Both the position numbers and the translations under genes were made by a program. Shown here piece after piece: positions 48,915-64,000 of a stretch of DNA of 64,000 nt (its first letter is position 1; each line of letters opens with the position of its first letter). This DNA is from Candidatus Sabulitectum silens (lineage in GTDB: Bacteria; Fermentibacterota; Fermentibacteria; Fermentibacterales; JCC-6), in the NCBI GenBank assembly GCA_001875255.1, contig MJAN01000002.1:124001-188000 (forward strand), given 5' to 3'. The notes below the pieces were generated by a model. The model worked only from the letters and a program-made list of their open reading frames with translations. It did not search any database and was not told the DNA's origin.

Positions 48915-50123
48915 TTAGATTTCCTGTAAAGCCTTCAGGAATTGCTTCTGTTCCATGGAAAGAACTGTTTCCAGGGGCAATCCACCTCTGCCTATCAGTA
49001 ACATCTTTGCTCTGGGGTACTTTTTCATGAACAGGTTCATCCCTGATCTTGAGTGCTCTCTTTCTCCGCTGTAACATTCAATTCCAATAAGCTTGTCTGT
49101 GCCTGAAAGGACGAAGTCCAACTCACTGTCTCCAGCATTCCAGTATCCCAGCTCAAGGCCTGGAGTTTGAGAAACACAGCGATAAAGAAATCCTCCCAGA
49201 GAAGTTTCCGCTATTCTGCCCCGGATTTCAGGGTGACTTTTTAGAGGGATCTCATTAACTCCGGGAACAGCAGTTGCCAGAGCAGTGTTCAGGGGCAGCA
49301 GTTTAGGGCTTGAGGCCCGCTGTCTCACAGTGCTGCCGGAATACTTCTGAAGACCCGCCACAAGCCCGGCACCTTCCAGAAGGTTCAGATAGTGAGCCAG
49401 GGTCGTTGTGTTGCCTGCGTCCTGAAGCTGCCCCAGCATCTTCGTGTAGGAGACAATTTCACAAGGGTATCGGCAGGCAAGCATGAACAGGTTCCGGAGG
49501 AGAACAGGCTTCTCCACCCTGTTCATCATCAGGATGTCCCTTGAAATGGAAGTTTCCATGAGTGAATCCAGGATGTAGCTTCTAAACCTGGGAAAATCAT
49601 TTACAAGATCTGCAGCTCCCGGATAACCGCCGTAAACCAGATATTGCTCAAAGGTATATCCGAAGGCTTCCTTCATTTCCAAAAAGTCCCAGTGCCCCAT
49701 CCGGATTATCTCGAATCTTCCGGCAAGACTTTCGGTCAGACCCGCCTGCATGAGGAGCGGGGAGGAACCCAGCAGCACCACCGAGAGGCGTCGGGACCTG
49801 TTCTTTTCTCCATCCCAGAGACCTTTGACGGTTTCGGACCAGCCGGGAACTTTTTGTACTTCGTCCAGAATGAGAATGGCCTTGCCACCGGAACTCCCCA
49901 CTCCGGCTGCATTCCAGCAGGATTCGATCCAACTGCTGTCTCCCGGAGCGGGAAGATCCGCAGAGTTGTAGAATGCTATTCCGCCTTCTTTTTTAACTGT
50001 ATGCATCACCTGGCGGACCATGGTGGTTTTCCCCACCTGCCTGGGCCCGGCAACAACCTGGATCCTCGCTGGATCTTCTCTCAGCCTTGAGAGCAAAGTT
50101 GCATAAGAATTTCTTCTGTACAT
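48915..50123 (-). CDS. AAA_14 / DUF4143 family ATPase
   Basis: The intact 402-aa protein has the N-terminal AAA_14 ATPase domain (Walker A VVAGPRQVGKTTM, Walker B AILILDEVQKVPGW, sensor VVLLGSSPLL) and the C-terminal DUF4143 nuclease-like region (ELGYWNAGDSELDFVLSGTD, KLIGIECYSGEREHS). These proteins are widespread in anaerobes, of unclear role, and are often horizontally moved. The gene is preceded by two operator-like palindromes that overlap its predicted promoter. It is one of the few intact long genes of the window. Confidence 0.88.
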   Translation of the reverse strand: MYRRNSYATLLSRLREDPARIQVVAGPRQVGKTTMVRQVMHTVKKEGGIAFYNSADLPAPGDSSWIESCWNAAGVGSSGGKAILILDEVQKVPGWSETVKGLWDGEKNRSRRLSVVLLGSSPLLMQAGLTESLAGRFEIIRMGHWDFLEMKEAFGYTFEQYLVYGGYPGAADLVNDFPRFRSYILDSLMETSISRDILMMNRVEKPVLLRNLFMLACRYPCEIVSYTKMLGQLQDAGNTTTLAHYLNLLEGAGLVAGLQKYSGSTVRQRASSPKLLPLNTALATAVPGVNEIPLKSHPEIRGRIAETSLGGFLYRCVSQTPGLELGYWNAGDSELDFVLSGTDKLIGIECYSGEREHSRSGMNLFMKKYPRAKMLLIGRGGLPLETVLSMEQKQFLKALQEI

Positions 50124-50136
50124 GCTTCTCCAGTCT

Positions 50137-50174
50137 ACTCATAGTTTTGAGTTAATTTACTCATTACAATGAGT
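50137..50174. promoter_or_regulatory. Two tandem operator-like palindromes
   Basis: ACTCATAGTTTTGAGT (50137-50152) and ACTCATTACAATGAGT (50159-50174). The second has perfect 7-base arms around two bases; the first has 5-base arms of the same sequence. Their centres are 22 bp apart, two turns of the helix. The second lies between the -10 and -35 of the ATPase promoter, so a bound repressor would block transcription. Confidence 0.6.
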
Positions 50175-50183
50175 TACCGTCAA
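50154..50183 (-). promoter_or_regulatory. Predicted promoter of the AAA_14 ATPase gene
   Basis: On the minus strand TTGACG (50183-50178), an 18-base spacer and TAAATT (50159-50154). The predicted start is near 50147, within the downstream palindrome, leaving a leader of about 25 bases. Confidence 0.5.
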
Positions 50184-50278
50184 GCAACACTCAACTCCAT
50201 TTATGCATTACCAATTCTGAAAGCGTCCTGTATGGCGTGCCACCATCATAGGCTAGGCAGGGGTCAGCCGATGAACAA

Positions 50279-50323
50279 AGCCAGACTGCCCTACACAGTT
50301 TAGATCCCCACGGCAGTCTGGCT
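50279..50323. repeat. 12-bp perfect inverted repeat in a gene-free stretch
   Basis: AGCCAGACTGCC (50279-50290) and GGCAGTCTGGCT (50312-50323) with a 21-base loop. It lies in the gene-free stretch 50124-50488, which otherwise holds only the operator palindromes and promoter of the ATPase gene. It could be an RNA hairpin, the 3' region of the membrane-protein gene, or a relic of a mobile element. A short open frame across it has no family character. Confidence 0.5.
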
Positions 50324-50488
50324 CCGGAGAAGTCAATACCATGCCAGCTCGGAATATACAGTGGATAAGTCCTCATGTTCTCAAGGGTGTGATTGGATTT
50401 CCCGGCAGAACAGCAAAGAAGCAAAGCGAAGTGCGCTGCGTGGCCGTTGGATGTTGTCTGGTGGTGCATGATTGGTTTTCCGGGGGGA

Positions 50489-51870
50489 TCAGCTGTCCGT
50501 TATGTCTTCAGCAGGCCCCGACAGGCTCTCCCTGGCAAAGAACAGCATATGGATTGCCGGCATTATGAAGAAGTAATGCCAGATGAGCTGTCCTGTGAGA
50601 ATGAAAAGCACCGTTACCCACGTTGCATACTTGAAAAAGGATTCCGCATGCTTCACTTTCCTGATCATTGCGACATAGAAGATTATAAGCAGCGCCACCT
50701 CTACTATCTTAATGTACTTCGTTGTTGTCAGCATAATGATCCAGTACGACAGATTAATTGTTTCTATCTGATATACATCTCTCCATGTGCCGAAAACTCC
50801 CTTATAGAACTCCTCCGGCGAAGCAGCCAGAAAGGGTACAACAAGCAGCAGGAACCCGGCTGCTCCGATCAGTGCCGCTTTACTTGCAGCACGGATACCG
50901 TAGCGACTCCGCAGAAGCGCAAGATAGAGGGGAAAGAGAATCCATGAAAACTGATATGAAGCGAGGGCCCAGGCGAAAACGACCATTGATGGAATAATTT
51001 TCTTTGACAGATACAGCTGGTAGAGAAGAACCATCTGGAAAATGAAAACCGGAAGGTAGATTTCATGCCGGAATATCAGCCATGGATTCAGAAAGAAGAT
51101 GGCTGCGAACACTGATTGCCGAATCCTGCTTCGCTTTTCAGTGTTGCTGATGAAAACAACAGCAGAGGCAACAAGAAGGATCAGATTCATGTATCTGATA
51201 TCCATGCCAAGCACAACAGCGGGAAGGTACGAAAGCCACATGCCGGGAAGATAGGTAAGCATGACAGGGTTGAATATGTTGTACTCTATGTAGGGATTTG
51301 CTCCGTTAAGGAATCTCTCGGAAGCGGCTTTTATCAGAAGAAGCATATCTGACCGTTCCTGATGAAGAGGGAAATTGATAATACTGTACAGGTAAAGCAA
51401 AACAAGGGAACTCACCACCGCCCAGGGAAGGAACTCACCCTTTTTGTATGAAAAAAGGAAAAATGCTGAAGCCAGGCACGCCACAAGCACTAAGACAATA
51501 CCCGGAATGCTCAATTCATAGTCGAATTGTGCGAACATTCGGGTCTCAAGCAATAGCATACCAATCCCCGCAAGAACAAGAACAAGGATAGCAAAGAGCA
51601 GCGCTATGCCTGGATCAGGGGAGCTTCTTCCCGTTCCAGCCCGGCTCCGCTTTTTCGGAACGGGCAGAAAAATGATCTGATGGAATAAAGGTACAGAACA
51701 GTTAATGGGAGCAGGATCAGTTGAAACTGAAGGACCGTAATCGATGTTCTAAAAGGATAAAGGAGCCCACCGAGGACGATAGCAAACCATATAGTGTTGC
51801 CTTCGTTAAAAGGAAGCACTGCCGCCTGGATGCATAACAATATCCTTTCAATATTATAATAAATAACCAT
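50489..51870 (-). CDS. Polytopic membrane protein, GT-C / GT87-like glycosyltransferase candidate (one frameshift)
   Basis: About 460 residues with about ten membrane segments. A loop after the first helices reads ERFLNGANPYIEYNIFNPVM, then LTYLPGMWLSYLPAV, as in polyprenyl-phosphate-mannose-dependent (GT87/DUF2029) enzymes; the Asp or Glu usually needed is plausible in this loop but not proven. The break near 51605 joins the first 88 residues to the rest. Base composition is clearly more AT-rich than its neighbours, suggesting later arrival. It probably adds a sugar to a lipid-linked or surface acceptor. Confidence 0.66.
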
Positions 51871-52065
51871 ATTCTTATTATATTACTACTTTTGGCCCTA
51901 CGTCAAGGCTGCATAATTTGGGATATTTATAAAGCAACCATGCATGTCACCATCAGAACAGATACATAGCATCCAATGTCAGTTATTGACTTATCTCTTC
52001 ATACCTCTCTATGTTCACCATGGAGAACAATGATCGCTGAAGTCAGCAGATCTTCAGGAGGGAAA

Positions 52066-52899
52066 ATGAATGCTTTCTCAGTTTGCATGGTGATCATCGT
52101 TGCCGCCTTCGCCGCAACCGATGCGCCACCTGTCACAGGAATATCCCCGCCCCAGGCAGACTCCTTCTGGGACCTTGTCGGTACCATCGAAGTGGAAAAC
52201 TATGCAGGAAACCCATACTGCGTCGGCTGCGGTTTAGATGGGAACTACCTCTGGGTAACCAACGGAGCCGGTCAGAGCGGAGAGCCAACAGGCCAGATAC
52301 TCATCTTTGAGGAAAACGGCACATTCGTTACATCCTTCGAGCAGAACAACGCTCCGGGCTGGGGGCTTCGCGACCTCTGCTTCGACGGGACCTATATCTA
52401 CGGAAGCGTCAGCAGTTCCATCGACTATTACGACACGGCAACCTATGAAAAAGTCGGGGCCTTCATCGGCCCGCAGGATCCCAACAGGGCTCTGGCGTAC
52501 GACGGCATCTACTTCTATACAGGCAACTTCGGTAACGAGATCTACAGGCTCACGTGGGACGGCGTCAGCGGCTCCACCGCCGGGAGCTCGGTATGGTCCA
52601 CCGCCGCTACCACTGTTTACGGCGCCGCCTGGGATGCCGTCAACGGCGTCATGTGGGTAACCAGCGCCGACGGTTCAGGAACAGTTGCCCAGCTTGACCA
52701 GAACGGCGAACTGATCGATAACTACTACCCTGTCACCGGAGGGACCTACGGCGGAGCCACCATGGGCTCCTTTTCTAGCCCTGTGAACACCCTCTGGATA
52801 CTCAACCAGGGTGCCACCGACGAGGTATTGGGATACGATCTCAACCCCTGTTCCCCCCTCCAGCGAAACACATGGGGTTCGATCAAGAGCATCTTCTAG
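52066..52899 (+). CDS. Exported beta-propeller protein ending TWGSIKSIF
   Basis: The intact 277-aa protein has a signal peptide (MNAFSVCMVIIVAAFAATDA) and repeated units such as GNYLWVTNGAGQSGEPTGQI, GTYIYGSVSSSIDYYD and GIYFYTGNFGNEIYRLTWDG, typical of a propeller. It lacks the sorting domain of its relatives and ends TWGSIKSIF, an ending I recall from exported proteins of candidate phyla (from memory, unchecked). ATG 52066 has AGGAGGG upstream. It is a single-gene unit; function unknown. Confidence 0.76.
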   Translation: MNAFSVCMVIIVAAFAATDAPPVTGISPPQADSFWDLVGTIEVENYAGNPYCVGCGLDGNYLWVTNGAGQSGEPTGQILIFEENGTFVTSFEQNNAPGWGLRDLCFDGTYIYGSVSSSIDYYDTATYEKVGAFIGPQDPNRALAYDGIYFYTGNFGNEIYRLTWDGVSGSTAGSSVWSTAATTVYGAAWDAVNGVMWVTSADGSGTVAQLDQNGELIDNYYPVTGGTYGGATMGSFSSPVNTLWILNQGATDEVLGYDLNPCSPLQRNTWGSIKSIF

Positions 52900-53048
52900 A
52901 CCAGGTCTGTTTCAGGGGGAGGCAACAACGAATCTTGTGTAAAGCTCCCTTGTCCACGAGTGAACAGAGGAGCGAAAATGACCGGAACTCCCGCGGAACA
53001 GTTCCACCACCCGTCTTACGATAGCCCATGCGAATCTGCTCAGACAAC

Positions 53049-53084
53049 GAAGATCCCCGCTCCCTTCCGGGAACGGGGATCTTC
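53049..53084. terminator. Bidirectional terminator-like hairpin after rpsG and the propeller gene
   Basis: GAAGATCCCCG (53049-53059) pairs perfectly with CGGGGATCTTC (53074-53084), with an inner TCCC/GGGA stem. It lies between two convergent genes. T-poor tails on both sides make the strength uncertain, but an 11-bp GC-rich stem in this place is most simply a shared terminator. Confidence 0.68.
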
Positions 53085-53104
53085 TCTATGAAATATCCGG
53101 AAGT

Positions 53105-53572
53105 CTACCAGCGGTAGTGGGCGAAGGCCTTGTTGGCCTCGGCCATTTTGTGGGTGTCTTCCTTCTTCTTCACGCTGGAGCCCTCGTTACGGGCGGCATC
53201 CATGAACTCTGCGGCAAGCCTCTCGGTGAGGGTCTTTCCCTTGCGGCCCCGGGCATAGCCGATTATCCATCTCATTGCCAGGGCATCCCTTTCCTCCGGG
53301 CGAACCTCAAGGGGGACCTGGTAGGTGGATCCGCCTACACGGCGGCTCTTGACCTTCAGTGTGGGACGGACGTTGTTCATGGCCTTGTTGAACACGCCAA
53401 CGGGATCCTGGCCGGTTTTCTCGGCGATGATGTCGAAGGCGCCGTAGACTATGGATTCAGCGGTGGACCTCTTGCCCTTGAGCATGATGTTGTTGATGAA
53501 CTTGGCAATAACGAGGTTGCTGAACCTTACGTCTGGAAGGATCTCTCTTCTCTTTGGTCTGTTTCTTCTCAT
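53105..53572 (-). CDS. rpsG: 30S ribosomal protein S7
   Basis: Head protein and primary 16S-binding assembly factor, 155 aa and intact. Typical segments: [59 protein letters not shown] and the ending [13 protein letters not shown]. It ends the rpoBC-rpsL-rpsG transcript, with the hairpin 20 bases on. No fusA follows directly. Confidence 0.97.
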   Translation of the reverse strand: MRRNRPKRREILPDVRFSNLVIAKFINNIMLKGKRSTAESIVYGAFDIIAEKTGQDPVGVFNKAMNNVRPTLKVKSRRVGGSTYQVPLEVRPEERDALAMRWIIGYARGRKGKTLTERLAAEFMDAARNEGSSVKKKEDTHKMAEANKAFAHYRW

Positions 53573-53584
53573 TTATGGCACCCG

Positions 53585-53955
53585 CTACGCTTCCCGTTTT
53601 GTTCCGTACTTGGAACGGCTCTGTTTTCTGCCTTCCACTCCGCTGGTGTCCTCGACACCCCGGATGATGTGGTAACGAACACCGGGAAGGTCCTTAACTC
53701 GGCCGCCCCTTACGAGTACCACGGAGTGCTCGTTGAGGTTGTGGCCCTCTCCCGGGATGTATGCTGTAACCTCGAAACCGTTCCGAAGCCTTACACGGGC
53801 CACCTTGCGGAGGGCCGAGTTGGGCTTTTTGGGGGTTGAGGTGTATACGCGGGTACATATACCCTTCTTCTGAGGGCAGTTTTTCAGGGCGGGAGCTTCG
53901 TTTTCTGTATCTGTCTCTTGCGCCCCTTACGCACCAGCTGATTAATGGTGGGCAA
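53585..53955 (-). CDS. rpsL: 30S ribosomal protein S12 (frameshifted)
   Basis: Decoding-centre protein. It starts at TTG 53955 (AAAGGAG six bases upstream) as [19 protein letters not shown]; a base is missing near 53885, and the next frame continues [28 protein letters not shown], then [32 protein letters not shown] and [20 protein letters not shown]. The repaired length is about 123 aa. The streptomycin-region Lys in [11 protein letters not shown] is the wild-type residue. Confidence 0.95.
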
Positions 53956-53973
53956 TCTTTCTCCTTTCGTGGT

Positions 53974-53989
53974 CAGCTCGCGCGAGCTG
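53974..53989. promoter_or_regulatory. 16-base perfect palindrome between rpoC and rpsL
   Basis: CAGCTCGCGCGAGCTG is perfectly self-complementary and lies in the 63-base gap between rpoC and rpsL. As RNA it would form a short hairpin just upstream of the rpsL ribosome site; it may adjust translation or be an RNA-processing site. Confidence 0.4.
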
Positions 53990-54018
53990 CCGTTTCTCCT
54001 GCTGCAGTGAGTGCAACT

Positions 54019-62605
<8,587 letters not shown>

Positions 62606-62668
62606 TGCCACTCCTCTACACTGCTCCTGTACTGAAATAAAGCGACCTCCGGGCATTGAGGGGCTGAA

Positions 62669-62697
62669 GGCGGAGGAGGGGCAATCCCTCCTCCGCC
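62669..62697 (-). promoter_or_regulatory. Attenuator-like hairpin between rplL and rpoB
   Basis: GGCGGAGGAGGG (62669-62680) pairs with CCCTCCTCCGCC (62686-62697), 12 perfect pairs with a five-base loop. It lies in the rplL-rpoB gap, where E. coli has a partial terminator and RNase III site that set the ratio of ribosomal protein to polymerase. No strong T-run is visible. Confidence 0.6.
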
Positions 62698-62718
62698 GCC
62701 GGCTCTATAAACAGTCGA

Positions 62719-63102
62719 CTACTTGAGAGCTACGGTGGCTCCGGCTTCCTCAAGCTGTTTCTTTATCTCTTCGCCTTCGGCCTTTTCGACGCCTTCCTTC
62801 ACCTTGGACGGAACGCCGTCGACAAGGTCCTTGGCTTCCTTGAGACCGAGTCCGGTAAGCTCACGGACTACCTTGATCACGGCGATCTTCTTGGCGCCGA
62901 AGCTTTCGAGGACCACATCGAACTCGCTCTGCTCTTCAGCGGCGGCCTCTCCACCGGCTGGACCAGCTGCCGCCACGGCAACTGCGGGGGCGGCGGCTGA
63001 AACGCCGAACTTGTCTTCCATTTCCTTAACAAGCTCAGCGAGCTCAAGGACGGTCATGTTGGAAATGGCCTCGATGACAGCGGCCTTTCTGTCTTCACTC
63101 AT
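62719..63102 (-). CDS. rplL: 50S ribosomal protein L7/L12
   Basis: Stalk protein that recruits translation GTPases, 127 aa and intact. N-terminal dimer helix ([20 protein letters not shown]), Ala/Gly-rich hinge ([20 protein letters not shown]), and C-terminal domain ([20 protein letters not shown], then [14 protein letters not shown]). Standard position between rplJ and rpoB. Confidence 0.97.
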   Translation of the reverse strand: MSEDRKAAVIEAISNMTVLELAELVKEMEDKFGVSAAAPAVAVAAAGPAGGEAAAEEQSEFDVVLESFGAKKIAVIKVVRELTGLGLKEAKDLVDGVPSKVKEGVEKAEGEEIKKQLEEAGATVALK

Positions 63103-63152
63103 TGTGTTTCCTCCGTAAGTCGCGGAATTCCCATGAATTCCGTGTTTATTGT

Positions 63153-63686
63153 TTAGTTGTTTCTACTCTCGGCGGTGGCGTTAACAGCATAAAGGAACTT
63201 TCTGATAACACCGCTGGTAACCATGACGAAGCCCTGGAGAGGGGAGTTCATCGAGCCGACCACACGGGCCAGCAGTTCTTCTCGTGAAGGCATTCCTGCA
63301 AGATCTATGACCTGTTCGCCGGAGAATGTCCTTCCGGAAACAAGACCGCCCTTGAGAACCGGAACGCCCTTGTTCTCCTTGCTGAATTCCCTCAGGATCT
63401 TCGCTGGAGCCACTTCGTCGGCGCAGTAGGCGATGGCGGTGGGTCCGTTGAGGAGCTCGAAGATGCCCTCTTCCGCTTCGACACCTATCTCGTTCAGTGC
63501 CCGCCTGAGCAGTGTGTTCTTCACAACGGTGAAGTTCACTCCGGCTTCCCGCATCCGTTTCCGCAGTTCTGTCATCTGCTCCACATTGATTCCGGTGAAG
63601 TCGGCGAGAACCACCGCACCGGCTTCCTCTATACCGCTGTTCAGGTGGGTGACTACGGTTTCTTTCTGATTTCTTGAAATGCTCAT
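63153..63686 (-). CDS. rplJ: 50S ribosomal protein L10
   Basis: Stalk base that carries L7/L12, 177 aa and intact. Typical segments: [40 protein letters not shown] and [20 protein letters not shown]. It starts 13 bases after the rplA stop, so there is no room for the long L10 leader of some bacteria. Confidence 0.96.
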   Translation of the reverse strand: MSISRNQKETVVTHLNSGIEEAGAVVLADFTGINVEQMTELRKRMREAGVNFTVVKNTLLRRALNEIGVEAEEGIFELLNGPTAIAYCADEVAPAKILREFSKENKGVPVLKGGLVSGRTFSGEQVIDLAGMPSREELLARVVGSMNSPLQGFVMVTSGVIRKFLYAVNATAESRNN

Positions 63687-63699
63687 TACCGTAACTCCC

Positions 63700-64000
63700 T
63701 TCTACCTGAGCAGTGAGCGGACATCGCTTACGTCCACTCTTATTCCTGGCCCCATGGTTGATGACACAGCCATGTTGTTTATGTACCTGCCTTTGAGGAG
63801 GCGGGCTTGAGCTGAATGACCTTTTCCATGAAGGACAGGATGTTCTCTTTGAGGGCCTGTTCCTCGAAGCTGGCCTTTCCAACCGGAACGTGAAGGTTAC
63901 CGGTCTTGTCCACCCTGAAGCTGATCTTGCCGCCCTTGGCATCCTGGACCGCGGTGCCCACATCCATGGTGACCGTTCCGGTCTTGGGGTTGGGCATGAG
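63700..64000 (-). CDS. rplA: 50S ribosomal protein L1 (5' partial, frameshifted)
   Basis: C-terminal 100 residues of L1: [20 protein letters not shown], then [20 protein letters not shown]; after a break near 63800 the next frame gives [20 protein letters not shown] and TAG at 63700. L1 binds the L1 stalk of 23S rRNA and represses its operon. The start lies beyond the window. It heads the visible part of the rplA-rplJ-rplL-rpoB-rpoC-rpsL-rpsG series. Confidence 0.92.

Noticed and set aside
50191-50469. Minus-strand open frame of about 92 codons
   Set aside because: No family character, no good ribosome site, and it spans a 12-bp inverted repeat; better explained as a non-coding stretch.
52978-53091. 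Short plus-strand frame of 37 codons with a good GAGGAG site
   Set aside because: It runs through the terminator hairpin and has no recognisable sequence; likely chance.

Overview
The window is a GC-rich bacterial chromosome segment. It carries two large information-processing gene clusters, both on the minus strand, separated by about 28 kb of accessory genes. Several secreted proteins end in type IX-secretion-like sorting domains (PNP..., G-x-Y-F pattern), and there are a gingipain-family (C25) peptidase and a TonB receptor. Together with the many secreted beta-propellers these suggest an uncultivated lineage of the FCB superphylum (Fibrobacterota-Chlorobiota-Bacteroidota); a Fermentibacterota-like anaerobe with a hydrogenase is my best guess. 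This placement is inference. No rRNA gene or complete tRNA gene was seen.

Layout. (1) 1-5.4 kb, minus: tonB (partial), exbD, exbB, ridA, a hybrid sensor kinase with a periplasmic solute-binding domain, and a Nudix hydrolase. (2) 5.5-9.2 kb, plus: a C25 peptidase and two more exported proteins. (3) 9.2-24.7 kb, minus: the S10-spc-alpha ribosomal cluster from rpsJ to rplQ with secY, adk, map, infA and rpoA, followed by pfkA; rpsD is missing from its usual place. (4) 24.9-28.5 kb, plus: a TonB-dependent receptor translationally coupled to a beta-propeller lipoprotein. (5) 28.5-35.1 kb, minus: a four-gene operon of exported proteins (metalloprotease-like protein without its zinc motif, lipoprotein, sorting-domain protein, S41-like lipoprotein). 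(6) 35.3-40.3 kb, minus: a seven-gene group 3 (Mvh-like) NiFe-hydrogenase operon with its own maturation protease, hypA and hypB and two V4R-like cysteine-containing proteins. (7) 40.6-44.2 kb, minus: an MglA-type GTPase, three roadblock-domain proteins and a DnaA-like AAA+ ATPase. (8) 44.4-52.9 kb: a V4R protein, EF-G, a Cys-rich protein, nitroreductase, an AAA ATPase with operator-like palindromes, an AT-rich membrane glycosyltransferase candidate and a secreted propeller. (9) 53.1-64 kb, minus: rplA (partial)-rplJ-rplL-rpoB-rpoC-rpsL-rpsG. On the minus strand the ancestral order rpsL-rpsG-fusA-...-rpsJ is kept, but other genes interrupt it.

The most important caveat is sequence quality. 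At least about 55 single-base frame breaks occur in 33 genes, including single-copy essential ones (rpoB, rpoC, rplB, secY, rpsL, rpsS, rpsC). Most look like a base missing from a short homopolymer or repeated base. I read these as consensus errors, not decay, and annotate each affected gene over its full reconstructed span.

The most interesting biology I see: a roughly 210-residue extra domain nested inside the trigger-loop insertion region of RNA polymerase beta-prime; the GTPase-roadblock-DnaA-like module; the hydrogenase operon with V4R-like partners; and a secreted operon built around an apparently inactivated metalloprotease.
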